From Eonycteris spelaea (taxonomy: Eukaryota; Chordata; Mammalia; Chiroptera; Pteropodidae): a stretch of DNA of 64,000 nucleotides. Location: assembly GCA_003508835.1 (NCBI GenBank), contig PUFA01000105.1:2294001-2358000 (forward strand), given 5' to 3'. The translations under genes and the position numbers were made by a program. The notes below the pieces were generated by a model that was given only the letters and a program-made list of their open reading frames with translations, did no database searches and was not told the origin of the DNA. Every line of letters starts with the position of its first letter. Position 1 is the first letter of the stretch. Positions 37,300 to 48,029 of the stretch are shown in pieces.

Positions 37300-38330
37300 A
37301 GCCCCAAGAGTCTTATCTATACCCAAATATTACACCATAGCTCTTCTGATAATTAGGTTTTTACCTCATTTTCAAGCACTGGTCCCACCTGTGGAATTTT
37401 CTGCCTGGATTTCTTTTATGGTCCAATTTCTCGGTACCCAGTGTCCTAACTTACCTTACAATAATAGCAGCAGTAATAAAACTAACACCAGATGTATGAG
37501 CAATAAAAATACTACATCTTTGAGTAGTAAAAACATGTTGTTGAGTAATAATCATAATAATTACGACGATGAGCCTTGCTACATGCCAGTTTTCTAATTG
37601 CTCACATATATTAATTTATTTAATATGTGCACCACAGCCCCTCTTTGCCGGCCTTCCTTCCAGGATGATAGACTGACCAGGAAGCTTTGTCCAGGAGCAG
37701 AAGCCTCACTGTGCATAGATCACCTCCTTAAAGCTACGGGTCTGGGTCCCTTATTTATCCCTTGGATTGTCTATGACAATTTTCCACTTGACTTCAGGAC
37801 CCATAATACTTCATTTTATACCCTCCCAGCCCACCTCTGCTGTTGTTTGCTTTCACCATAATAACTTCAGTACAAAACATCTGCAGCCAGAACTTTCAGC
37901 TGGCCAGTTTCCCAGGGCACCGCTGCCCCATGGAGTAAGTGGGGGCCTGAGGGGCAGCTCTGACGCCAGGCCCACCTCTCCTCACTGCACCAATCCGCTC
38001 CACACTACCCACCGTGCCCTGACGGACCCTGAAACGTGTCTCTCCGCGGTTAATGTCAGGGCCACCTAACAGCTTCGCCAAACATCACACGTCTTCAGGG
38101 ACGGGATCGAACTGGATTCACAGTGATTCCACGTGGCAAGAAACTATAAAACAGGCGCTTCTTACACTTATTCGCAAAGTGTTTTTAAATGACCTTTAAA
38201 GGGACTTATTTCAGAATAGGTAAATATTGCCCAGAACCCCAGTATAGCAATCAGCAGATGTGAAGTAGTCAAAAGAATATAAAGCGAAGATATGAATCGG
38301 TAAGAACCCACCTTTTTCCAGGTCACGCTA
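37300..38330. other. Unassigned intergenic stretch
   Basis: No gene was seen. A faint reverse MIR end may lie at about 37570-37640. Confidence 0.4.
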
Positions 38331-38334
38331 AAGA

Positions 38335-38605
38335 AGCAAGGTAACAGGATGGACTTGGGGTCAGGAACACAAAGTCTGCCACTTCCTAGCTAGGTGAAGT
38401 GAGGAATTTAAATTCTGAGTCTTTTTCCTAGTACTGTTAAGTAGGAATGCTACAACACTTCCTATCTCACAGTGGTATGAGTGTGCTTCAAAAGATTGCA
38501 TTCCAAGTGTCTAGCACAGAGTGTAGCACGAGACAGGTGCTCAGTAGTGGCGACGATGATGGTGACAATGATGACGATGATGACGATGATGGTGGCCGTG
38601 GCCGG
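38335..38605 (+). repeat. MIR SINE with (GAT/GAC)n tail
   Basis: 'gacttggggtcaggaacacaaagtctgccacttcctagctaggtgaag' and 'gtgtctagcacagagtgtagcacgagacaggtgctcagtag' fit MIR; a GATGAC-rich microsatellite (about 38553-38600) follows. Confidence 0.85.
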
Positions 38606-41590
38606 AGACCATGGCAATGTGCTATTCGATTCTCAGGTAGAGACCAGAGGGTGAGCATTTAGCAATTGCTGAATGAATCTCCAGAAGAAAAGAATGCCTA
38701 AAAGGAAGGGGACAGAATACTGAAAGAGCTAAGGCAGGTTAAAAACTAGAAGAGGTAGAAGAAAGTACAGCAACCTACAAAAGCAGGCTGTGGCCCCTAG
38801 AAATTTCCAATAAGCTTCATCACGGTGATTTTCCTTGCCTGAGGCATTGCAGACTACATTCAATACCAGCCTGGTAGCACTGATGACCTTTAACACAGTT
38901 GAGTCAAATCTTTGCTCTGTTTTTAAGAACACTGGTTCTCAGAGAATTTTGCACTGATTTCAATTAATCACCTAAAACTGACTGTCTAGCAAAAGAAATA
39001 AAGGGCAAAGAAACAGAATATTTGTAAGTACCTGAAATGGTGTTTACCTAAGAACAGCAAAACTAGGATGTAGTGTATTTACAAAGTGAGACCCAAAAGT
39101 CCGGACATATTCTATCTTGACATTTCTGAGGCAGAAATTCCAAATGCCATCCCGCCCTAACCACAGAAGACAATCCTTACGAGAACTGCGAAGAGAGAAG
39201 TTGAGTCATATGTTGGAGCAAATGATGGTTTTTAAGCCTCCCACAATGTGAAATGATGGAAAGATTTCAGAAGTTGCATAAATAAAATATGAATATCAAA
39301 GTTTGTATTTCCCCGCAAGTAATGTTTATCTTTGTTTATGTGAAGAATTGAAAATCAGAATGTGAGTTGAGATTAGCTATTTCTCCCACAGGAATATGTC
39401 TGATTTGCATGGGCCATGATGGGGGGGAGCAAACTTCACAAAGTGTTCATTATTTCATTAAAACCAACCGCCCAGTCCCCTCCCTTTTAGATTTCTGTTG
39501 CCTAAAAGAGTTTGGCCCTGTTGTTCATAATCCAGTTCATAATCTCTTTAACCCTCAGCCCTCAGACCCTCCACGTTTGTGTCTGCTCTAACCTCCAGTT
39601 TCAACCCAAAGCAAAGCTTAGAGTTTTCATTTTATGCTAAGTTTATACAAAGCAACCATGCGGCATAGCCTCCCAAAAGGCCAGTGTCATCTTGGGCTGT
39701 ATTAAGAGAAGTACAGTATTCAGAATGTGGGATGCGCTGGTCTCACTTTACTTTTGGAAAAAAAAACAAAATAAACAAACGAACGAAAAACCTGTCACAC
39801 CTGAAGTATGGCTGTTTTATACCTCTTAAAGATTTTAGAGATTTAACATATAATACCCATTCCTCCCATTCCTGAGTTCAGAACCGGTTGAAAAATAAGA
39901 CACAGGAGACCAATAGACAGAGAGGTCAAACTGTCAGCATTATTATGATAAACTAATTGGAGAAAATGACATTAACACTCTAAGCCCACAAGCCTTCCTC
40001 CACCCCAGCACACAACGCCCAAAGCCTACCTCGGCGCCCATGGGAGTCTGGAGCTGCGTCTGCCCGGGGTGGGGAAGGTTGGGGAAGCGAAAGCCTTTGA
40101 TAGAGCTGGGCCACCCAATTGGCTCACCTGTCATCACTTAACAATGAGCTCACCTGTCATCACCTGACTCCTCTGTAGGAAGGAGTGGGTCAGGGGTAAG
40201 ACTAGAGGCCAGGAGTCATTCCAGTGGAGGCCCTTCATCACAGAACCCTTCAACACCGACCGAATGCAAGGAGTTTCCTGCTCAACAGTACCCAGTTCTA
40301 GACCCTTTATTAGATTAAACCGGGGCATGTAGAGATGGTGAGAGCGTGACATGACCAGGATAATGGGGACCTCTGAAATCCTATATCATAATCACGAACG
40401 GTCTCGAGGACAAGACTACGTGGAAATAATAAGAATTTCCTTCCAACTGCTGACTAGGCAGTCATCTTGGTCTTAAACAGCGACCATATTTGCTGCATCC
40501 TGTCCAGTTAGGTGAGGCCACGTGACCAGTCCTGGCCCGTGAATTGTGAACGAGGCTCATCTGTGTCACCTGCAGACTAAGGCAACAGCAAGTCTGTGCT
40601 TGGGGCCGCCGTCTCAGCTTCCCTCTTCCGCAGTGACTTACAGAGGTCTGACATTCCAAACGGGGCAGCCATGCCGGGTGGGTCCTCAGGGAACGAGACC
40701 GAAGGAGTTCGAGAGGGTAAGGCCATGGCCGTGGAGAGAAGCGAGTGCTTTTCAGAGGCTAGAATCAATTCCGAAACCGGGAACGTTCTCCATCCCCGAG
40801 AGAGGAGGCCTGTGAAATACCCGCTCAGTGAGGTTTCAGAGTTTCTGCAGACCAGGGAGTTCTGTGCCTCTCTTCTGTTCCAAATGCAGTGTTTATTGAT
40901 GTCATCTTGACCCTATTCTACCATTATATGTGGGGTGTAAAGGATGCATCCAACCTGTCTTTGTAGTTCATAGGTTTCTGGCGCCAGCGTGGCCATACGC
41001 GGACCTGATGTAGAGGGTGTTGTGGGATCACGCGAAACCCCGCACTTGAAGCTCAAAGCCTTGATTTGATGTGACTGTAGGTTGCCTCCCCTGTGGAGGG
41101 GGTTTAAGTGAAACTTATATTTCAGAAAAAGAAAACAAAATTGTGCTAGGGACCAGAAGGGAAGACTGTGGCGGTGAGTGTCGGTCACCAAACACTGTGG
41201 TTAAACAAAGCTGCCGGCCTAGCTCTGGCCGACGAGCTGTGGACGGAAGTGACTCCAGGTACCTCCTCCGGCGACCCGGGCACCAGGCTGAAACAGTCAG
41301 CATTGCTGAGTCCCTACACGTAGGACAAACTTCCTGGAGACTTACATGGACCAAGAGACTTTTCATGAAAAATAAATCATGAAGTTAAACCGCCAAGGTT
41401 TCGGGTTGCTTCTTACTACACGTAGTCTAACTTCTCCTGTCCTCTATAAACCAAAGGAGCCAAATTCTGAAGATCCTCAGAGCTCAGGCCTGATCTTATC
41501 GTTCTTCTAACTATGGCCCCTCCAGGGGATGTTCGATGACATCTCTATGTGTAGTGGCTCTACTCCCAGCTTGCCCTGACAAGACCTGGA
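38606..41590. other. Unassigned; possible LTR-like sequence near 40440-40900
   Basis: No gene was seen. The 40.4-40.9 kb part ('tgtccagttaggtgaggccacgtgacc') resembles an old LTR but I could not assign it. Confidence 0.4.
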
Positions 41591-41594
41591 TTAT

Positions 41595-42160
41595 CGCGGT
41601 GTGCTGGCATAATTGGCTGCTTCTCCACTATGCCACATGCCACGTGCTCATTTGCTCGAGTTAGAAACATGATGTCATCTTTGACACCTGCCTCTCCTTC
41701 ATCACCCACCTGCAATCCCTCCTGAGACCCGTCGGCTCTATCCCTGAAATGGATCACGAGCCCACCCCCTTCTTCCCACTTCCCCCACCACCACCTGAGC
41801 CACGCCACTGCTCTGCCGGCCCCTGCAGGGGCTACCTGACCAGATTCGACTCCTGCCTCTATTGTCTACACAGCAGCCAGAACGATCTTTAAAGCGTGAA
41901 TTCGAGCACGTCTCTCCCGAGCTTCAGGGTATTCAGGGCCAAACGCAAAATCCTACATTCTCCATTCTGGTCCACGAGGTCCTGCATGACTTCGTCCCTG
42001 TCCACTCTCCCGGCCTCGACTCCCACGTCTCTCCGCTTCAGTCATTCTGTTCTCCTTTTCGTCCTCCAGCTGGCCGGGTAGTTACTACCCCGCGCCGTGG
42101 ACCTGCTGCTGGTCCTTCTCCCGGGCAAACACGGTTGGATGTTCACCAAAGGCTGTGTGC
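41595..42160 (+). mobile_element. L2 LINE copy, 3' part
   Basis: 'atgatgtcatctttgacacctgcctctcc', 'ctattgtctacacagcagccagaacgatcttt' and 'ctacattctccattctggtccacgaggtcctgcatgac' follow L2. The 206-codon ORF at 41862-42482 is a by-product of this repeat. Confidence 0.8.
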
Positions 42161-42329
42161 CTCTCGCCCGCATGGTCCCCCTCACCCGGGTGCTGCGGGA
42201 CCCCGTTTCAGGGCCCTGCTGCATGACTGCGGCCAGGGAACCCGCTTCTGGATGCTGCGACACCGGCAGACTCTACACCACCCCCAAGCCTGGCCCTTCA
42301 GGACGTCCCCAAATGCTCTTCCGCGTCCT

Positions 42330-42550
42330 TTCCTCTCTCCCATCGTCCGCAGTGGAGACGACCCCCATGCGACCTTGGCAGTCAAATGCAGACGATGGAA
42401 GAGCTGTGAGGATGCACCCAGGAGGACCGCGGGCAGCCAAGCCGTCTCATCTTCCTGTCTTCTGCCCAGTACCGTCACCTGAGTAAGAAATACAGCTCGA
42501 CTGTGCCTAAGCCATTATACCTTTGGGAGTCTATTATTCCAACACTTAAC
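42330..42550 (+). mobile_element. LTR-like 3' end, family uncertain
   Basis: It ends 'cctgagtaagaaatacagctcgactgtgcctaagccattatacc', the style of an LTR 3' end. Confidence 0.4.
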
Positions 42551-42556
42551 ACTATT

Positions 42557-42587
42557 TAAAAACAAACAAACAAACAAACAAACAAAC
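42557..42587. repeat. (AAAC)n microsatellite
   Basis: Seven or more AAAC units. Confidence 0.95.
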
Positions 42588-42612
42588 CAGCCTGTGCTTG
42601 GAACATTAATCA

Positions 42613-42655
42613 ACCACACACACACACACACACACACCACACCACACACACGCAC
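42613..42655. repeat. (CA)n microsatellite
   Basis: Interrupted CA run. Confidence 0.95.
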
Positions 42656-43110
42656 ACCCCTCTACACTCGGTCACTCGGCACGGTTCACGCTTACTTGCA
42701 TTGTAGCTCTGGGTTTATAGGCACTGGCAGGCCACCCCTGAGTCCCCGCCTCCGGTCTCGTGTAAGTCGCTCTGACATTCTCCTTCTCGACACACTCGTC
42801 TTTCCTGTCCTTTCACTCATCACGGTGCATAAGGACACATTCGTTTGTGTGGCTATTTCCAGTCTGCGTCCACACCTGAGCCGTAAGAGCCGAGGAATCA
42901 GAACCTTTCGTCCACCACAATAGTACACCCGGAGCTTGCACTGTGCTTGGTATACAGCAGTCAGTTAATAAACGTAAAATTACAAAGAATGAACCAATGA
43001 GAGACCACTGTCAAGGGAATACCTTTCCTTTTTGTTTTTTTTTTTTAATCACAAGACCACAACTCCAGACCAAAAATGATAAAGAATTAAAATACAGACC
43101 ATGGGAGTAC

Positions 43111-43816
43111 TTTTTTTTTTTTAATCTTTATTCATTTAGAATGCAACTCTGAGCCAATCTACAAGAGAAAACCATAAACTTTGAAGAAGTGTTAACAGGC
43201 TGAGGAATACAACAGGCTAGTCTCGCGTGGACAAGCAAGAAGTTAATTTCCATTCCTTTCATAAAACCTCTCGCTAAACATTTACATTTCCTTTCCATCA
43301 AAAATGCATCAACAAGATCATGCTTATATAGCTGGTCAGCACAAAAGACAAATGACAATTTTATACTGAACTATTTCAATCTTTCAGTACAGTGCTTAAA
43401 CAACTCCAAACATAGCTGTTGACCTTCTCAAGGGCATTCATCATGTGACAACATCGCCAATTACATTATAAGGACGTTATTATTTTTAAAAGCTAGACTT
43501 ACTCAAAAAGTTCTGTATTGTAAATAACGTGGAATATTGCGTTTCAGTCTAAGATGCCAAAGATCACTTAAATCTGTTCTACAATGCTTTATGTAATATA
43601 TGTAGGAAAATTAATCTTATATAGGAGAAGAGATAGACCAAGTTATTATATTTTACCTAAGAGTCTATTATTTATTTTAAGTAATACTACTGATATTTAA
43701 ATGATTAAAAAATAAGTCAATGTCAAATATTAACTGCACAAAATCTAAAAGAAAACGGCCACGTGACATCATACTACATTATATAGATTGAATAAAAGCA
43801 GCTAATTAAAAGCTTT
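43111..43816 (-). other. CPE: CPE 3' untranslated region
   Basis: About 700 nt follow the stop codon, matching the ~0.7 kb expected for CPE mRNA. The likely end is set by an AATAAA hexamer (43132-43127 on the minus strand), followed by 12 genomic A residues (43122-43111 in transcript sense), so cleavage probably falls within or near that tract. The region is A/T-rich and I recognised no repeat in it. A second AATAAA near 43670 could give a shorter isoform. The exact cleavage point is inferred. Confidence 0.8.
43127..43132 (-). terminator. CPE: Polyadenylation signal AATAAA of CPE
   Basis: A canonical hexamer in the sense of the gene, 685-690 nt after the stop codon. A genomic A12 tract starts 4 nt downstream and U/GU-rich sequence follows. 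Confidence 0.75.
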
Positions 43817-43915
43817 TTAAAAATTTAAAGTTTCTGACATCATTTTCCACCATTCCATCAATTCTTCCTTTTCCTCTTCTTTCCTTTCAGAAAATGACTC
43901 CAGTTCAAAATCAAC
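43817..43915 (-). CDS. CPE: CPE exon 9, coding part (C-terminal amphipathic helix)
   Basis: This stretch encodes the last 32 residues: [19 protein letters not shown], then [13 protein letters not shown] and a TAA stop at 43819-43817. It is the charged amphipathic helix that in CPE mediates pH-dependent membrane association and sorting into the regulated secretory pathway (known for the family). The acceptor is TTCTCTCTCAG|GTT, entered in phase 0. The last exon continues directly into the 3' UTR. Confidence 0.97.
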   Translation of the reverse strand, partial: VDFELESFSERKEEEKEELMEWWKMMSETLNF

Positions 43916-44280
43916 CTGAGAGAGAAAAATTAGGAATAGATTGTCATACAAGTGCACATGTATTTTTAAAAGCTGGAATTAAAAAATAAGTAAATAAAGA
44001 AAGAACAGTTTTAGAGTTTATAGCCACCTGAATTAAAATATACCTTAAAAAAAAATCTCTCATGATAAAAGATACTTTCAGGGGTTAAAAAAAAAAATCA
44101 ATCAAAAGACATTATGTTTGAAATGTGCTTTGATTAATAGCTTTGTAGAATGATTGAAAAGCAGATTATTTCAAGACAGCTTACTTAAAGGCCGTCTTGC
44201 CCCCCAGTAAAAAGATGTAATTCACGATTAATTTTCTGCCTTTGAATAATCGCTGAGCTCCTCCTGTCAATCTGGAAGTT

Positions 44281-44700
44281 TCTCCCGCTCGCTGGAGCGA
44301 CGTGAAAACATAGTCAGTGTCCGGTACTCCAAGCCCCGGGCGCTGCTTTCCAGAATTTCGAATCTGCTAGAGCAAGTGAGGCGACACACATGTCCGAACC
44401 AGCACAGATGCCAGCGGCCCAGGAACTCAACCCTCCTCGTGAACCGCGCATCCTCGTCGGGCGCGCGGAGACGCCGCGCACTCCTGCAGGAAGGATATTC
44501 AAAACACGCAGCCCCCAACCCCAGTCCTCCACGGGCCCCCTGCGGTCTGTGCCCCCGTTAGAGATGGAGCTAAGGCTCCCTCGATTCGGATACTGAAACC
44601 CCGGGTTATGTAGGGACGCGCGATGACAGTCACTCCCTCCTTAAAGTAAACACGCGCGAGAAAGGCTGAGGATCGAAATAGTTGACACGTTCACGGCCTG
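44281..44700. promoter_or_regulatory. CpG-island-like block in CPE intron 8
   Basis: I counted about 38 CpG in about 420 nt of moderately GC-rich sequence, roughly what base composition predicts and far above the usual intronic depletion. It includes clusters such as GCGCGCGG and ACGCCGCGC. It lies between exon 9 and exon 8. No recognisable ORF or repeat accounts for it. It may be an intragenic promoter or enhancer CpG island; the function is inference. Confidence 0.6.
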
Positions 44701-45369
44701 TTTCTGGAGTCACCTGTTTTCCGGGTTTCATTCGCCCCAATTCACCTTTCGATTTTATTATAACACAGCCTAATGGACATGTGCCCACAGTCAAAACCAA
44801 AGCACCAGTTAAAATTCAAGGGGTTTCATTGGCAAAACCTAGGCACTGCTACTCCAAACTTTGGGTGCAGAAACCGAAGAACGATGAATTCTTTCCGAGT
44901 AAGCCTTTTGATTGGAAATCTTGTAAGCCACCCCCGCATGGATCTGGTAATACAATACAAAGATAGTAGTAAAAATCCTGCCCGAAGAGAAGTTCTGGTC
45001 TCATCGCTCTCCCCTTCCTAGAAAAATAAGTGGCATCCCCTTAGATTTAGTATAGTTTCTGGTCGCGCTTAACACAGAGGGTCTCGCTCACACTCTGTGC
45101 TTAATAAATGTTTAGTTAAGGCCTGAGATTACTTTGCAGGCGTAATTCATTTTTCTAAATACTCACTGAGTAAAGTATTTTACTACATGCTAGAGATAAA
45201 AAGATAAATGGAAAAGAATCTCACTTCATTGAAACCGATGTGGCAAAAATAAAAAAGGATTAGTGTGTTTCGATTTTATTCGATTTTATTGTGGAGCTCT
45301 TCAAAAACTGAGAAACAATAATGGAGTTTCATAGCGAGTGGCATTAAATCAACCAATGAGCACTCGATC

Positions 45370-45520
45370 GAGTCACTCAGCTTTGCTGGGACTCAGTTTT
45401 CTCGTCTGTTAAATGGGGATGATGACGGGTACCTACCTTGTAAGGTTATTATGAAGATTAAATATAAGCCACTTAGCTGGGCCTGACACATGCTAAGTAT
45501 TTAATAAATCTCAGCTACTG
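45370..45520 (+). repeat. MIR SINE ending next to CPE exon 8
   Basis: 'gggactcagttttctcgtctgttaaatggggatgatgacgggtacctaccttgtaaggtta' and 'gctaagtatttaataaat' are a well-kept MIR. It lies antisense to CPE in intron 8 and ends about 12-15 nt from the exon 8 donor. Confidence 0.92.
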
Positions 45521-45531
45521 TGATCACTTAC

Positions 45532-45650
45532 TCCAACGGCAGGGCTGTAAGGGACCGCCACCTTCTTCGTCGTTGCCAGATAGCCCGGAGCCGAAGCTGT
45601 AAGCTTGTAATTTCCTGGTACAAGCAATCTCCAGTAATCACCATCCTTCG
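45532..45650 (-). CDS. CPE: CPE exon 8 (end of transthyretin-like domain)
   Basis: This 119-nt exon completes the split Ala and encodes [20 protein letters not shown] followed by [19 protein letters not shown]. The GDYWRLL-PG-Y-L-A--PGY pattern is the conserved core of the transthyretin-like domain. The acceptor is CTCACAG|CG and the donor is GGA|GTAAGT, a strong site. The exon ends in phase 0. Compared with the human protein as I remember it, there are a few conservative changes, such as V for I in LLVPG and T for I in LATTKK. A MIR element in the intron ends within about 12-15 nt of the donor. Confidence 0.97.
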
Positions 45651-45654
45651 CTGT

Positions 45655-46375
45655 GAGAAAACAAAATATCGGATCATAAGGCACGTGAGTGACATGCATA
45701 ATTACTTCAGCTAAGGAATACCCGCTATACCTCAGTTCAGTCCTATGCCCTTCAAAAGAGAGCCTGGAACTCTCTAGAGGGCATCATTTCCGATAGCAAT
45801 TCTACAGATATTAAGGTTAAATTGTGTGATAACTCTTAAAATAATGAATCCCCATAATCGCATCAGAAGCAGCAACACAGGTAAAAAAGACACACACAAG
45901 TCCCCAAGCAGCAGCATCCGAGCACCCGGCACAACGTTTTGATTCCCTCCAAGCATCTTGCCAAGGGAAGACCTGCTAGGAAGTCCAGATCACGGTGTTT
46001 CCAACAAGTTCTCGGGAGAAGTCTTAAGCGGGTGACGGTCCACACCCTCACTCCCCACGCCCCATAGTTCGCTCCTAACCTGGATGGGGGTCCAGAGACC
46101 ACCAGCGTACCCACGCTCACGCACACACCTGCACCTCATTTGCTTTCCCTCTTGGTTCTGCGTGCCTGGCCGACACCAGCCCTGGATAATTTCCAACTCT
46201 CTACTCTATGGCTGCTCCTGTGTGGCGGCAGGAGCCGGAGAAAGCACTCAGCCACGCTGCCCCGTGTCCAGTTCACGAATGACAACCTTACATGGGTCCT
46301 GGTCCTCTCCTGCCATCCTGCCGAGGCCCTCTCTCGCACGAGTCTTTCACTCTCCACGTTCCTAGATCAGTGCGT
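45655..46375. other. CPE intron 7, unassigned part
   Basis: No exon or clear repeat was seen. Confidence 0.4.
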
Positions 46376-46379
46376 ACCC

Positions 46380-46510
46380 CTGGGAAACTCAGTAAGATGC
46401 AAATTCTAGTTCACTCGCTCTGGAGTGAGGCCTGAGATTCTGCATTTCTAACCAGCCGTGGGGTGACTCTGAATTCAGCTGCCGGTAGGGGTCGCACTTT
46501 GAGTGGCAAG
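46380..46510. mobile_element. MER5A-like (hAT-Charlie) element
   Basis: 'gatgcaaattctagttcactc', 'gcctgagattctgcatttctaacc' and 'cactttgagtggcaag' match a decayed MER5A-like copy in intron 7. Confidence 0.65.
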
Positions 46511-47150
46511 GTCCCAGGGGACAATTTACTTTCACCTTTTTCCTAACACCTCTACACGTCCTCTTCATCCTCACTCTCAGTTGGCTTGCTCTACATCTTA
46601 CTTCACTGTAAAAATAGAAACGATCAGAAAAAAACACACACACACAAGTCCCCATCACCATCTCCTCCGATCTACCTCTAAAGTCCACACCTCCTTTCAG
46701 TTAGCGCCCCATCTCTGCTCTTGGCTTTATAGCAAGATTCCTGGAGAGATCTGTGGACATTCTCTATCTCCAGTGTCTCTCCTGCTATTCTCTCTTGTAC
46801 CTCCCCGATCGAGCTCCCAACACCCTGGAATGGTTTGTGTCAAGATTCTCCACACTGGTTCAGTCACAAGTTCCTCTTACCTCACACGTTTTAGCATCTT
46901 CTCCTTCTTGAGACACCCCGGGCTTCCAGGACAATGCACTTCCTTTTCTCTCTACCTGAGACTCCATTGCTATTCCCTCCTTCTCATTGCCCTGCCGTGG
47001 AAAAGCTGGAGTGTCCCAAAGCCCATCCTCAATTTTCATTCCTTTCTACCTATATTCTTTCCCTGTGTTAGATTCTGATATATCGTCAGGCAAGTATGCT
47101 GGCACTTAGTGGGTCGTTGATAAATAACTGTTGAATGAATGAATAAATGG
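46511..47150 (+). other. CPE intron 7, possible L2; clear L2-like end at 47070-47150
   Basis: C/T-rich sequence runs into 'ctggcacttagtgggtcgttgataaataactgttgaatgaatg', an L2-type 3' end. The 191-codon ORF here is spurious. Confidence 0.55.
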
Positions 47151-47665
47151 AAACTTAGAGGACAAATGTCATATTTTTTTAAATAGAAGTTATAAATGTG
47201 GTAGTTAAGAAAAAGGCAATGGTATAGAGTGGTTGGAAAATGAGTTAAAGGTTAATTAATTATAAGGTCTGGAAATACGTAAAGATAGCTAAAAAGGTAT
47301 TCATTTTGTTGAAAAGGTCCCAACAAATGACAGTTAAACTAAAATGAGTGCAGGAGTAGGCAGGTTTGCTAGGAATATACATCATTTGGTCCAGACTAGG
47401 AAAACTGAAATGTGGTTTCAATTGAGAAATAACTACATCAACCTCAATCTTGTAACATCCTGTTTAGCCTTGAATAAGTCTGGATTTATTATATGGTTTA
47501 AATAAAGAAATGTATGGGAAATCCTAAGACACACGGTATTGCTAAATACTCTTTTCACTCCCACCAAGTAACTGCTTGTTAGCGTCTCTTCATGAGAGAT
47601 CAGAAACGCTGGTAATTCCAACTACCGAGTTCATTTTCCTTGGCCTCAAGAACTACAAAGAACCG

Positions 47666-47726
47666 CCAGTAGATGGCACCACTGCGCAGTTCTGGAGATA
47701 CCTGAGGAAAGGGCGCCATCTGCTGC
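47666..47726. promoter_or_regulatory. Convergent pair of CTCF-like motifs in CPE intron 7
   Basis: CCAGTAGATGGCACC at 47666-47680 (plus) fits the CTCF core CCASYAGRKGGCRSY at all 15 positions. GCAGCAGATGGCGCC at 47726-47712 (minus) fits at 14 of 15. The two motifs point toward each other, 31 nt apart. Occupancy is not shown by sequence. Confidence 0.55.
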
Positions 47727-47903
47727 CCCGGTGTCTAACTGCATCCTCAGTAACCGCCTGAACGGCTTCCCCAAAGGAGATTTAACTAGTGAGATGCCCA
47801 GGAAGAGAGAAGCTAAAGACATACCAGGCATTAATTTTTTTTGCTTATAACTACGATAATAAGTAATCGTGCTCCTGTATGTATCGCTAGAGCCTCCAGA
47901 TCA

Positions 47904-48020
<117 letters not shown>

Positions 48021-48029
48021 CTATGAAGG

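Noticed and set aside
41862..42482. 206-codon ORF
   Set aside because: Lies across an L2 3' part and an LTR-like end; the translated product resembles no protein.
1..43100. tRNA, 5S, U6, 7SK or Y RNA genes or copies
   Set aside because: No internal promoter boxes or recognisable RNA sequences were seen on either strand by eye; a covariance-model scan was not possible.
46503..47078. 191-codon ORF antisense to CPE intron 7
   Set aside because: C/T-rich low-information sequence ending in an L2-like terminus; no conserved content.
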